Shown here: positions 8,836 through 16,294 of the stretch, in pieces
How positions within the stretch are numbered: the first letter of the stretch is position 1
Layout of the letters: each line of letters begins with the position of its first letter
From: Candidatus Parcubacteria bacterium
Lineage (GTDB): Bacteria; Patescibacteriota; Minisyncoccia; Phycocordibacterales; UBA6065
Direction: 5' to 3'
Length of the DNA: 35,434 bases
Assembly: GCA_019661795.1 (NCBI GenBank)
Contig: JAIFWQ010000001.1
Location: 1-35,434, forward strand
Position numbers and translations under genes: made by a program
The notes under the pieces: generated by a model
What the model saw: only the letters and a program-made list of their open reading frames with translations
Databases searched by the model: none
Told to the model about the DNA's origin: nothing

Positions 8836-9960
8836 ATGAAGATACCGAACGCGTCCCAAAGGATAGAGATAACCACGGGAACGATCGCCAAGGCGATCCT
8901 CCTTGTCATTGCCGCATGGGCCGCATTCATGCTCAAGGACATCATCCTCGTCGTCCTCACGGCCGTCGTCATCGCGTCTGCGGCCGAACCGGCCGTCGCC
9001 TGGCTCATGAAAAGAGGCATTCCGCGCGTCATATCCGCTATCGTGACGTATGGCGTCATCGCGGCCATGCTCATCGGCGCGTTCTACACGGTCGTGCCGC
9101 AGTTTCTCCAGGATACGTCGGAATTCTTGGGCTCGGTGCCTCAATACATCGAATCGTCGTCCCTGTGGAATCCTCTCGGCGAGAACGCCACGGAGCAATC
9201 CAAACAAGTGGCCGCGAATATCTCCCAGGGCATACAGAACGTCGCCCAGAAAAAGCTTTTCATAAACGCGACGGGGGGCACGACGGACCAATACTCGATA
9301 CAGGGGGTGCTCCAGTCGATCGACGAAGCGATCAGTTCGGTGTCCGCAGGCTTCGTCCATTCGGCGAGCTCGGTCTTCGGCGGCGTGCTGTCGTTCATAC
9401 TGATCGTCGTCCTTTCGTTCTATCTCGCCGTGCAGGAAGACGGCGTCGAGAAATTCCTCCGCGTCGTCATACCGGACAGCGAAGAATCTTATATCATCAA
9501 CATCTGGAGGCGGACTAAAACCAAGATCGGCCTCTGGATGCAGGGCCAGATCGTTCTCGCCATACTCGTCGGATTGCTCGTATATCTCGGCCTCATGGTG
9601 CTCGGCGTCAAGAACGCCCTCCTGTTCGCCGTCCTTGCGGCGCTCCTCGAAACGATCCCGCTCTTCGGCCCGATCATCGCCGCTATTCCTGCTGTCGCGG
9701 CCTCATATAGCGACGGGGGAACATCGTCCGCCCTCATCGTTGCCGGCCTCTATCTCATCATCCATCAGTTCGAGAACCACCTCATCTATCCTTTGGTCGT
9801 AAAGAAGATCGTGGGAGTGCCGCCGATACTCGTCATCCTGTCGCTTCTCGTCGGTTTCAAGCTCGCCGGCTTTCTCGGCATCATTCTGTCGGTCCCGGCT
9901 TCGTCCATGCTCGTGGAATTCATCGACGATATGGAGAAGAAGCGAAAGGTGGCCGCATAA
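8836..9960 (+). CDS. AI-2E family (UPF0118) membrane permease
   Basis: 374 residues with the standard order of this family: two N-terminal hydrophobic helices (IAKAILLVIAAWAAFML and IILVVLTAVVIASAAEPAVAW), a polar periplasmic region (about 100-185), then a C-terminal block of five or more helices. That block includes the signature around LLETIPLFGPIIAAIPA and FENHLIYPLVVKKIVGVPP. Members export autoinducer-2 or other small solutes, or ions; the substrate here cannot be told. It lies between the M16 peptidase and metG in the same orientation. The family assignment is firm and the substrate is not. Confidence 0.92.
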   Translation: MKIPNASQRIEITTGTIAKAILLVIAAWAAFMLKDIILVVLTAVVIASAAEPAVAWLMKRGIPRVISAIVTYGVIAAMLIGAFYTVVPQFLQDTSEFLGSVPQYIESSSLWNPLGENATEQSKQVAANISQGIQNVAQKKLFINATGGTTDQYSIQGVLQSIDEAISSVSAGFVHSASSVFGGVLSFILIVVLSFYLAVQEDGVEKFLRVVIPDSEESYIINIWRRTKTKIGLWMQGQIVLAILVGLLVYLGLMVLGVKNALLFAVLAALLETIPLFGPIIAAIPAVAASYSDGGTSSALIVAGLYLIIHQFENHLIYPLVVKKIVGVPPILVILSLLVGFKLAGFLGIILSVPASSMLVEFIDDMEKKRKVAA

Positions 9961-9975
9961 TTCCCGCCAAAGAGC

Positions 9976-11415
9976 ATGTCAAAGACTTTCTACATAACGA
10001 CCACGCTGCCGTACGTGAACGCGGAGCCTCACGTCGGTTTCGCCATGGAGATCATCCGCGCCGACATCGCCGCGCGATGGAAGAAGCTCCAGGGATACGA
10101 GGTATTTTTTAATACGGGCACGGACGAACACGGGCAGAAGCTTTTCAAATCGGCGGAAGCGGCAGGGAAGCCGGTGAAGCAGTTCGTGGACGAGAGCGCG
10201 GAGAATTTCAAGAAGATCCTGCCCATCCTCGGCATCAGCGAAGACATACATTTCATCCGCACGACGGATTCTCATCATGAAAAGGCGGCCCAGGAATTCT
10301 GGAAAAGGGTGGAGAAGAACGGCTTCATATACAAAAAGAACTATAGATCGAAATACTGCGTCGGCTGCGAAGAGGTTAAGACCGAATCAGAGCTCGTGAA
10401 CGGCAGGTGCGTCATCCATCCCCAGCTCGATATCGAGGTCATCGAAGAAGAGAACTATTTCTTTAAATTCAGCGCGTTCGGAGACAGGCTCCTGAAGCTC
10501 TATGACAAGAAAGGCCATACCATCGTGCCGGATTTCCGCATGAACGAGATGAGAGAATTCATAAAGCGGGGCCTCGAGGATTTCAGCATATCCCGGCTTA
10601 AGACGAAAATGTCATGGGGCGTTCCCGTGCCGAACGATCCCGATCATGTCATGTACGTATGGTTCGACGCGCTCGTAAATTACATCTCCACCCTCGGCTG
10701 GCCGGAAGACGAAGCGACTTTCAAAAAATTCTGGGAAAAAGGCACGCCGACGCAGTATTGCGGCAAAGACAATACCCGTTTCCAGTCCGTCATGTGGCAG
10801 GCGATGCTCATGGCCGCCGAATTGCCCCCGACCCATACCGTGGTCGTGAACGGATTCATCACGGGAGACGGCGGCATAAAGATGTCCAAATCCCTGGGCA
10901 ACGTGGTCAGCCCGGTCGACGTCGTGAACGAATACGGGACCGATGCCCTGCGCTATTTCGTCTCGCGCGAGATCGGTCCGTTCGAAGATTCGTCCTTCAC
11001 CATGGAGCGATTCAAATCCGCATACAACACCAACCTCGCGAACGGCCTCGGCAATCTCGTGTCGCGGGTTATGAAGATGGCGACGACGAATCTCGAAAAG
11101 CCTGTAAAGTCCAAGGACGGCAAGTTCCCGAAAGAATATGAAAAAGCGCTCGATTCGTTCGATCTCCAGGCCGCCGCGAACGCCGTATGGAAGCGCGTGA
11201 CCGATGCGGACCAGCTCATCCAGGAAAAGGCTCCGTTCAAGCTCGTAAAGACGGACAAGAAAGCGGCGGTGAAAGTGATCGAAGAGCTCTGCGAAAGGCT
11301 CTATGAGATAGGCTCGATGCTCGCCCCGTTCATGCCGCAGACATCCGAAGCGATCAAGGCTCTCGTTCGCGAGAACAAAATGCCCGCCGCGCCGCTTTTC
11401 TTGAGGAAAGAATAA
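9976..11415 (+). CDS. metG: methionyl-tRNA synthetase
   Basis: Class I synthetase that charges initiator and elongator tRNA-Met. The HIGH-type motif reads HVGF at residues 19-22 in the context PYVNAEPHVGF, and KMSKS is at 302-306. The connective peptide carries one visible metal-binding cluster (CVGCEE and a later Cys/His), and ENYFFKFSAF follows, as in the short MetRS type. At 479 residues it lacks the C-terminal EMAP/tRNA-binding domain of E. coli MetRS. A purine stretch AAAGAG precedes the ATG. Its TAA overlaps the start of tatD by one base. Confidence 0.97.
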   Translation: MSKTFYITTTLPYVNAEPHVGFAMEIIRADIAARWKKLQGYEVFFNTGTDEHGQKLFKSAEAAGKPVKQFVDESAENFKKILPILGISEDIHFIRTTDSHHEKAAQEFWKRVEKNGFIYKKNYRSKYCVGCEEVKTESELVNGRCVIHPQLDIEVIEEENYFFKFSAFGDRLLKLYDKKGHTIVPDFRMNEMREFIKRGLEDFSISRLKTKMSWGVPVPNDPDHVMYVWFDALVNYISTLGWPEDEATFKKFWEKGTPTQYCGKDNTRFQSVMWQAMLMAAELPPTHTVVVNGFITGDGGIKMSKSLGNVVSPVDVVNEYGTDALRYFVSREIGPFEDSSFTMERFKSAYNTNLANGLGNLVSRVMKMATTNLEKPVKSKDGKFPKEYEKALDSFDLQAAANAVWKRVTDADQLIQEKAPFKLVKTDKKAAVKVIEELCERLYEIGSMLAPFMPQTSEAIKALVRENKMPAAPLFLRKE

Positions 11416-12263
11416 TGCGCCCTCGATTCATAGACATCCACGCTCATACGAATTTCACCGCTTTTGATGCGGACAGGAAACAGGTGGTCGAACGCGCTCT
11501 CGCGGCGGGCGTATGGATGATCAATATAGGAACCCAAGAGGATACGTCGAAAAAGGCGGTCGAGATGACGCGGGAATTTCCTGAAGGCGTGTACGCGATC
11601 GTCGGCTTGCATCCCGTACATGCGAATGCGTCGTTCCATGACGCCGAAGAGCTCGGAGATGATGCGAAAGGCTTCACATCGCGCGGCGAGACGTTCAACA
11701 AGGATTTTTATAGGAAGCTCATAAAGGAAGGCGGCGCGAAAGTCGTCGGAATAGGGGAGTGCGGCCTTGATTATTTCCGCGCGCAGTCTCCCGAAGAGAT
11801 CAAAAGGCAGAAAGACGCGTTCACCGCGCAGATCGAACTCGCTCTCGAGCTCGATCTGCCTCTTATGCTTCATGTCAGGAACGCGTATCGGGATGTTCTG
11901 GATATTTTAAAGCCATACAAGGAAAAATATGGCGACAAGCTCCGCGGCGACGCGCATTTTTTCGCCGGTACGGTCGAGGACGCGCGCGAATTCCTCGATC
12001 TCGGCTTTCACCTTTCATATACAGGTGTCGTGACATTCGCCAAACAATACGTCGAGCTTGTGAAGGCGACGCCGATCGACCGCATTATGTCGGAGACCGA
12101 TTGCCCGTACGTGGCGCCCGTTCCCGAGCGCGGCAAGCGTAACGAGCCGTCGTTCGTCACTCACATCGCCGACAAGATCGCGGGCATCAAGGACATGAAC
12201 GTCGATGAATGCCGCTCACAGCTCGTCGAGAACGCTTTTAAGCTCTTTAAATTGACTTCATAG
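11415..12263 (+). CDS. tatD: TatD-family metal-dependent deoxyribonuclease
   Basis: 282 residues of the amidohydrolase superfamily TIM barrel. H9 and H11 (DIHAHT) start the metal site, GIGECGLDYF supplies the conserved glutamate, HVRNAY a further histidine, and SETDCPYVAP the C-terminal aspartate. Family members are 3'-5' DNA exonucleases acting in repair or DNA turnover. The gene overlaps metG by one base (TAATG), a coupling seen in many bacteria where metG and tatD are adjacent. The family call is firm; the biological substrate is inferred. Confidence 0.95.
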   Translation: MRPRFIDIHAHTNFTAFDADRKQVVERALAAGVWMINIGTQEDTSKKAVEMTREFPEGVYAIVGLHPVHANASFHDAEELGDDAKGFTSRGETFNKDFYRKLIKEGGAKVVGIGECGLDYFRAQSPEEIKRQKDAFTAQIELALELDLPLMLHVRNAYRDVLDILKPYKEKYGDKLRGDAHFFAGTVEDAREFLDLGFHLSYTGVVTFAKQYVELVKATPIDRIMSETDCPYVAPVPERGKRNEPSFVTHIADKIAGIKDMNVDECRSQLVENAFKLFKLTS

Positions 12264-12340
12264 AGGGGAAGAGTAGTATCAAGAATGAAACGCTCAAAAG
12301 ACAACTTTAGGCGCACGTTTGAAAATACATAGAAGGAAAA

Positions 12341-12607
12341 ATGAATACGAATTCAGCTGTAACTCTTCGGCACAGGCCCATTATGCAGAAGTACCAGAAA
12401 ATCGTATGGGTCAAGCTCACCAAGGAGCCACTCACCCCCGGCGATTTCTCGGCAACGGAAGATCCGAATGCTTGCGATCGGCAGGGCGAAGATAATTTCA
12501 ATCTCCAACTCCAAGCGGTGCACCCTTTGAAGTATGGCATCTCTGCCGATGACGTTGGCCGACGCAATGGCGATTTCTGGAGGCCTGTCGGCTTCGTGTC
12601 CTGCTAA
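12341..12607 (+). CDS. small protein of unknown function
   Basis: 88 residues with a good ribosome site (GAAGGA about 7 bases before the ATG) and its own downstream terminator. These are the main reasons to believe it. The protein is mixed polar and aromatic (VWVKLTKEPLTPGDF, WRPVGFVSC), has no signal peptide or membrane helix and ends in cysteine. I do not recognise a family. Codon choice (for example more A/T-ending codons) differs from the neighbours, which could reflect transfer or weak selection. Confidence 0.55.
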   Translation: MNTNSAVTLRHRPIMQKYQKIVWVKLTKEPLTPGDFSATEDPNACDRQGEDNFNLQLQAVHPLKYGISADDVGRRNGDFWRPVGFVSC

Positions 12608-12622
12608 GTTTCAATGTTCGAC

Positions 12623-12652
12623 AGCCTGTCCGTCCCGCGGACAGGCTTTTTA
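12623..12652 (+). terminator. rho-independent terminator
   Basis: A 10-bp stem AGCCTGTCCG (12623-12632) with CGGACAGGCT (12638-12647) is followed by TTTTATT. It ends the small gene and precedes the rpsF promoter. Confidence 0.9.
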
Positions 12653-12702
12653 TTAGGATAAAAAGGGCAACGTCACGTTTTCATTATTTCCCACGAAGAT
12701 TC

Positions 12703-12730
12703 TTGCAAAAATAGGCTTTTCGAGTATCAT
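12703..12730 (+). promoter_or_regulatory. promoter of the rpsF-ssb-rpsR operon
   Basis: TTGCAA at 12703-12708, 16-base spacer, TATCAT at 12725-12730. Transcription would start near 12737 and give a leader of about 75 bases before rpsF. Confidence 0.6.
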
Positions 12731-12737
12731 GTGTGGA

Positions 12738-12781
12738 CTTGCTTTGGATAGTTTCCCGCCAAGGAAACGGCTTAACGCAAG
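12738..12781 (+). promoter_or_regulatory. candidate S6:S18-type autoregulatory leader hairpin
   Basis: The rpsF leader folds into an outer stem CTTGC/GCAAG (12738-12742 with 12777-12781), an internal loop and an inner stem GTTTCC/GGAAAC (12751-12756 with 12763-12768). A CCG lies at the inner stem-loop boundary. Many bacteria regulate rpsF operons by binding of the S6:S18 complex to a leader hairpin that exposes CCG. The match to that class is my inference. Confidence 0.4.
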
Positions 12782-12810
12782 GTCAGTTTATAAGCTTAGG
12801 TCATACAATA

Positions 12811-13263
12811 ATGACTACAGAGACAGCTAAGACGGCAGGCACCGTCTACGAAGTGGGCTTCCACGTCGTTCCCACTGTTTCTCCAGAGAATCTCCCGAAG
12901 GAGGTGGATGCCATCAAGGCAATTCTTGGAGCGCAGAAGGCGACGATCATATCGGAGGAATTCCCGAAGCTTCGGAATCTTGCCTATACGATGATCAAGG
13001 CTATCGGCCCGGCCCGACATCGTATCGATTCGGCCTATTTCGGCTGGATCAAGTTCGAAGGCCCGAAAGAGACGGTCGCGGAGCTCGACAAGGCCCTCAA
13101 AGGCTCTGACAAGATCCTCCGTTACCTCATCGTGAAGACGGTCCGCGAGAATACGATCTACGGCCCGAAGATCCTTTCCGATGAGAAGAGGGAGATGACG
13201 GAAAAGAAGCCCCAGGCTTCGCAGGAAGAGATCGACAAATCCATCGACAAGCTGGTTGTCTAA
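12811..13263 (+). CDS. rpsF: 30S ribosomal protein S6
   Basis: 150 residues. The ferredoxin-like S6 fold is recognisable from TVYEVGFHVVP, an internal KLRNLAYTMIKAIGPARHRIDSAYFGWIKFEG stretch and ILRYLIVKTVRE. S6 binds 16S rRNA together with S18 on the platform of the small subunit. The open frame extends upstream to 12733, but the ATG at 12811 (MTTETAKTAG) gives the normal S6 N-terminus and leaves the promoter and leader hairpin untranslated. It is followed by ssb and rpsR in the classical S6-SSB-S18 order. A charged C-terminal tail of about 35 residues exceeds the core fold. Confidence 0.94.
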   Translation: MTTETAKTAGTVYEVGFHVVPTVSPENLPKEVDAIKAILGAQKATIISEEFPKLRNLAYTMIKAIGPARHRIDSAYFGWIKFEGPKETVAELDKALKGSDKILRYLIVKTVRENTIYGPKILSDEKREMTEKKPQASQEEIDKSIDKLVV

Positions 13264-13332
13264 TCCGAAGGCGAGCGTGATACAATAAAAGCAACTTGGT
13301 TCTCGTCTTTATAAATTAATAAGAGACCATAT

Positions 13333-13794
13333 ATGTATCTCAACAAAGCACTCATCGTCGGAAACCTTACCCGCGATCCCGAATTGAAGGCATTGCCTTC
13401 GGGAATGCAGGTAGCGTCGCTCTCCATCGCCACGAACAGCGTCTGGCGCGACAAGGACGGCAATAAAAAGGAAGACACCCAGTTCCACAACGTCGTCGTC
13501 TTCGGACGGCAGGCGGAGACTTCGGCCCAGTATCTGAAAAAAGGCCAGCAGGTGATGGTGGAAGGCAGGATCCAGACCCGGTCATGGGACGACAAAGGCT
13601 CGGGCGAGAAGAAATATCGCACCGAGATCGTCGCGGACCGCGTCCAGTTCGGCTCGAAGCCGGGCGGCGGCATGGGCGGAAACGGCGCGGGCGCTTCCGA
13701 AGCCCCGGCTTCATCCAAAGGCGGCAAGGCAGCAGCGGTAGACACCATCGAATATCCGAGCGAAGACATCAATCCGGAAGACATCCCGTTCTAA
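13333..13794 (+). CDS. ssb: single-stranded DNA-binding protein
   Basis: 153 residues. An N-terminal OB-fold (about 1-110: LNKALIVGNLTRDPELK, FHNVVVFGRQAE, VEGRIQTRSW) is followed by a Gly/Ala/Ser-rich linker and the acidic tip DINPEDIPF, which recruits repair and replication partners. It is the essential tetrameric SSB of replication and recombination. It sits between rpsF and rpsR, the conserved bacterial arrangement. A -10-like TACAAT at 13281-13286 upstream could give an additional transcript. Confidence 0.97.
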   Translation: MYLNKALIVGNLTRDPELKALPSGMQVASLSIATNSVWRDKDGNKKEDTQFHNVVVFGRQAETSAQYLKKGQQVMVEGRIQTRSWDDKGSGEKKYRTEIVADRVQFGSKPGGGMGGNGAGASEAPASSKGGKAAAVDTIEYPSEDINPEDIPF

Positions 13795-13814
13795 AAGCGA
13801 ATTAGATTAAAATC

Positions 13815-14018
13815 ATGAGCAAACAGTGTTTCTTCAAACAGCATAATATCGAGCATATCGACTACAAGGACACGGACATCCTCAAGAAGTTCCTCAATCC
13901 TCACGCTCGCATCCAGGGCAAGAAGCGCACGGACGTCTCGGCGACGAACCAGCGCAAGCTCGCTTTGGCGGTGAAGAGGGCGAGATTCATGGGGCTCCTC
14001 CCGTACGTAGCGCGATAG
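13815..14018 (+). CDS. rpsR: 30S ribosomal protein S18
   Basis: 67 residues. Conserved S18 features are IDYKDTDILKKFLN and the C-terminal basic block TDVSATNQRKLALAVKRARFMGLLPYV, which contacts 16S rRNA next to S6. It is slightly shorter than E. coli S18 (75). It is the last gene of the rpsF operon, 20 bases after ssb and directly before a bidirectional terminator. Confidence 0.96.
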   Translation: MSKQCFFKQHNIEHIDYKDTDILKKFLNPHARIQGKKRTDVSATNQRKLALAVKRARFMGLLPYVAR

Positions 14019-14024
14019 GCGAAC

Positions 14025-14062
14025 AAAAAACCGCTCCGGCTCTAGGCCGGGCGGTTTTTTTG
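14025..14062. terminator. bidirectional terminator between rpsR and efp
   Basis: The stem CCGC-t-CCGGC (14031-14040) pairs with GCCGG-GCGG (14046-14054, one bulged T). It is flanked by six A on the left and eight T on the right, so it can terminate the convergent rpsR and efp transcripts. Confidence 0.92.
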
Positions 14063-14072
14063 TTGGGAGAAC

Positions 14073-14645
14073 CTATTTCATCACGCGCTCTCTGTATTCG
14101 CCTGTCTCCGTGTTGATTCGGATCGTGTCGCCTTCGTTCACGAAGAGGGGAGCGGTGATCATGGCGCCCGTCTCTACTTTTACGAGCTTGTTGCCGCCGC
14201 GGGCGGTGTCGCCTTTGACGCCCGGAGGAGCTTCGACGACCTTAAGATCGACGGTCGCGTCGAGCTTCACGCCGAATATCTTCTCATCGAACACCATCGC
14301 GTCGTATACCGAATTAGGCTTGAGGAATTTCGCCTTCACGCCGAGGATCTCTTCCGATATTTTGAAGCGCTTGGACGGGTCGTTCGCTTCAGAGAACCAG
14401 AATTCGCCTTTCGTCGTGTAGAGATACTTCACTTCCTTCGAGTCGATCTCGGCTTCGGCGACTTTGTCTGACGCATGGAACGTCATGTCGGCGATGCGGC
14501 CGGAAAGGAGATTCTTTATCTTCGTCTTGTTCTGCGGCTTGCGCTGCTGCATGCGGAAGATGTGATTCTCCAGCACTTCGTAAGGCTCGTTGTCGACGAT
14601 GATGTATTTTCGGACGGTTATCTCGTTGTATTCGAGGAGAGACAT
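14073..14645 (-). CDS. efp: elongation factor P with atypical tip loop
   Basis: 190 residues, normal EF-P length, with the KOW-like N-terminal domain and two OB domains (GEFWFSEANDPSKRF, DLKVVEAPPGVKGDTARGG, ITAPLFVNEGDTIRINTETGEY). EF-P relieves ribosome stalling at polyproline. An ungapped alignment to E. coli EF-P from IIVDNEPYEV through KNLLSG places Q34 at the position of the modified Lys34, inside FRMQQRKPQ. The family call is certain, but the usual lysylation or rhamnosylation residue is replaced. A minus-strand promoter (14684-14712) precedes it. It is monocistronic and convergent with rpsR. Confidence 0.95.
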   Translation of the reverse strand: MSLLEYNEITVRKYIIVDNEPYEVLENHIFRMQQRKPQNKTKIKNLLSGRIADMTFHASDKVAEAEIDSKEVKYLYTTKGEFWFSEANDPSKRFKISEEILGVKAKFLKPNSVYDAMVFDEKIFGVKLDATVDLKVVEAPPGVKGDTARGGNKLVKVETGAMITAPLFVNEGDTIRINTETGEYRERVMK

Positions 14646-14683
14646 AGGTTTGGTGCTGCTCGTTTATGGCTTAATAGGGCTTT

Positions 14684-14712
14684 ACTCTAGCTTATCCACA
14701 TAGAAAAGGCAA
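14684..14712 (-). promoter_or_regulatory. efp promoter with a DnaA-box in the spacer
   Basis: On the minus strand TTGCCT (14712-14707), a 17-base spacer and TAGAGT (14689-14684). The spacer holds TTATCCACA (plus strand 14692-14700), a perfect match to the consensus DnaA box. Whether DnaA binds here is unknown. Confidence 0.5.
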
Positions 14713-14804
14713 TTTTTACGATTTCTTTATGATTCCTTTATCGCTCGTTTCATATGATGGTTCCGGAACAGCCTACAGATCTTTGAGATGAAGTAACCAA
14801 GTGC

Positions 14805-14835
14805 AGAAAAGCCGCCCTGGAGGGGCGGCTTTTCT
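14805..14835 (-). terminator. terminator downstream of recA
   Basis: A 13-bp perfect stem (AGAAAAGCCGCCC at 14805-14817 with GGGCGGCTTTTCT at 14823-14835) has a 5-base loop. The U-rich part lies in the closing bases of the stem. It follows the recA stop. Confidence 0.85.
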
Positions 14836-14853
14836 GTGACAGGGGAGAAAGAT

Positions 14854-15903
14854 CTAGCTCTCGTCGAGCTTCGCCCGGATCTTCTTTAGTATCTCGCTCG
14901 CGATCTTTGCATTCTCTTTGAGGAACTGCCTCGTGGCGTCGTAGCCGCGGCCGAGGGGGATCTTTTCGCCGTTCTCGGGAGCGTAGGCGTACGAAGCGCC
15001 GGATTTGACGATGACGCCTTTGCTTTCGCCGAGAGCGATGATCTCGCCTTCGCGCGATATGCCTTCGTTGTACATGAGGTCGAATTCGGTCTGCTTGAAC
15101 GGCGCGGCGATCTTATTTTTCACGACTTTGACGCGCACGCGGCCGCCGACGACCTCTTCGCCCTTCTTTATCTGCGCGATACGGCGGATATCAAGGCGGA
15201 CCGACGTGTAGAATTTCAAAGCCTTGCCGCCCGGGGTCGTCTCCGGATTTCCGAACATGACGCCGATCTGCATGCGGATCTGGTTTATGAATATGACCAC
15301 GGTCTTGGATTTCGCGGTGATGGCGGTCAGTTTGCGCAGGGCCTGGGACATGAGGCGGGCCTGCTTGCCCATGTGCTGGGCGCCCATATCGCCTTCGATC
15401 TCGTCTTTCGGCGTGAGGGCGGCGACGGAATCCACGACGATGACGTCGAGCTTGCCGGACCGTACGAGCGATTCGACGATCTCGAGCGCCTGTTCGCCGG
15501 TATCAGGCTGGGAGATGAGGAGCTCGTCGATCTTCACGCCGATCTTTTTCGAATATTCCGGATCCATGGCGTGTTCCGCGTCGATGAAAGCGCAGATGCC
15601 GCCGAGCTTCTGCGCTTCGGCGATGATATGGAGCGAAAGCGTGGTCTTGCCCGACGATTCCGGCCCGAATATCTCTATGATCCTGCCGCGCGGCACGCCG
15701 CCGATGCCCAGTGCAGCATCGAGGCCGATCGATCCCGTGGGTATGGCGTTCACGTTCACTTTCGGCTTCTCGCCGAGCATCATGATGGCCTCGTCGCCGA
15801 ATTTGATCTTGATGGCGTTGAGCGTGTCCTCGATGTTGGCCTTTTCTTTCGGCATGTCGGCTGCCGTCTCCTTTACCGCCGCGTCTTTTTTCTTCGCTGC
15901 CAT
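14854..15903 (-). CDS. recA: recombinase RecA
   Basis: 349 residues, standard length. Walker A GPESSGKT is at residues 80-87; the Walker B region is DVIVVDSVAALTPKDEIEGD; the L2 and subunit-interface regions read VIFINQIRMQIGVMFGNPETTPGGKALKFY. It catalyses strand exchange and forms filaments on ssDNA. A lysine/alanine-rich N-terminal extension (about 22 residues) precedes the core. The ATG is one base after the stop of the upstream gene, and ftsK lies just before that, so the three are probably one unit. Confidence 0.98.
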   Translation of the reverse strand: MAAKKKDAAVKETAADMPKEKANIEDTLNAIKIKFGDEAIMMLGEKPKVNVNAIPTGSIGLDAALGIGGVPRGRIIEIFGPESSGKTTLSLHIIAEAQKLGGICAFIDAEHAMDPEYSKKIGVKIDELLISQPDTGEQALEIVESLVRSGKLDVIVVDSVAALTPKDEIEGDMGAQHMGKQARLMSQALRKLTAITAKSKTVVIFINQIRMQIGVMFGNPETTPGGKALKFYTSVRLDIRRIAQIKKGEEVVGGRVRVKVVKNKIAAPFKQTEFDLMYNEGISREGEIIALGESKGVIVKSGASYAYAPENGEKIPLGRGYDATRQFLKENAKIASEILKKIRAKLDES

Positions 15904-15904
15904 G

Positions 15905-16258
15905 CTAGTTGTAGGTTAATTGTAATGTCTGCCTGACCATCCTGCCGAACCTGTCCCGTGCTTCCACCGTTACGGCATTGTATCCCGGGGAAAGCAGGAT
16001 CTTTTCGTCATAGGCGCCGGATTCGTCGGTGAATATCTTGTCTCCGTTAAGCGTAAGGAAAGAGATGTTCTTCGCGGTGCCTTTTATGGATACGAGAGGA
16101 TCGCGCATGGCCGAACCGTCGGCAGGGGATTCCACCGAGAGCCGCGGCCCCTGGGCGAGGTCTTTCGCCCGGAACGCTCCGTATCCGAGTATGACGGCTA
16201 TGGCCGCGACGGAGATCCATATCTTCATGAGCCATTTAACTTGTCTCCTGTCTGTCAT
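15905..16258 (-). CDS. membrane-anchored protein with an Ig-like/glucodextranase-B-type domain
   Basis: 117 residues: a short cytoplasmic basic segment, one membrane helix (about 12-30, IWISVAAIAVILGYGAF) and an exported beta-sandwich of about 80 residues. The phrases VESPADGSAM, VSIKGTAKN and GYNAVTVEARDRFGR are characteristic of the glucodextranase B/Ig-like domain that CPR genomes often carry next to ftsK or recA (recalled, not searched). The upstream minus-strand TATAAC (16269-16264), 5 bases before the ATG, may be its own -10. The function is unknown; a cell-surface or division-associated role is conceivable. Confidence 0.8.
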   Translation of the reverse strand: MTDRRQVKWLMKIWISVAAIAVILGYGAFRAKDLAQGPRLSVESPADGSAMRDPLVSIKGTAKNISFLTLNGDKIFTDESGAYDEKILLSPGYNAVTVEARDRFGRMVRQTLQLTYN

Positions 16259-16294
16259 AGCCGGTTATATTCTACTCGAAAGGGGATAAAGGAA

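Noticed and set aside
7380..9074. 564-residue open frame on the minus strand across glyQS, the M16 gene and the permease gene
   Set aside because: It covers three well-identified genes on the opposite strand; it is a by-product of codon bias.
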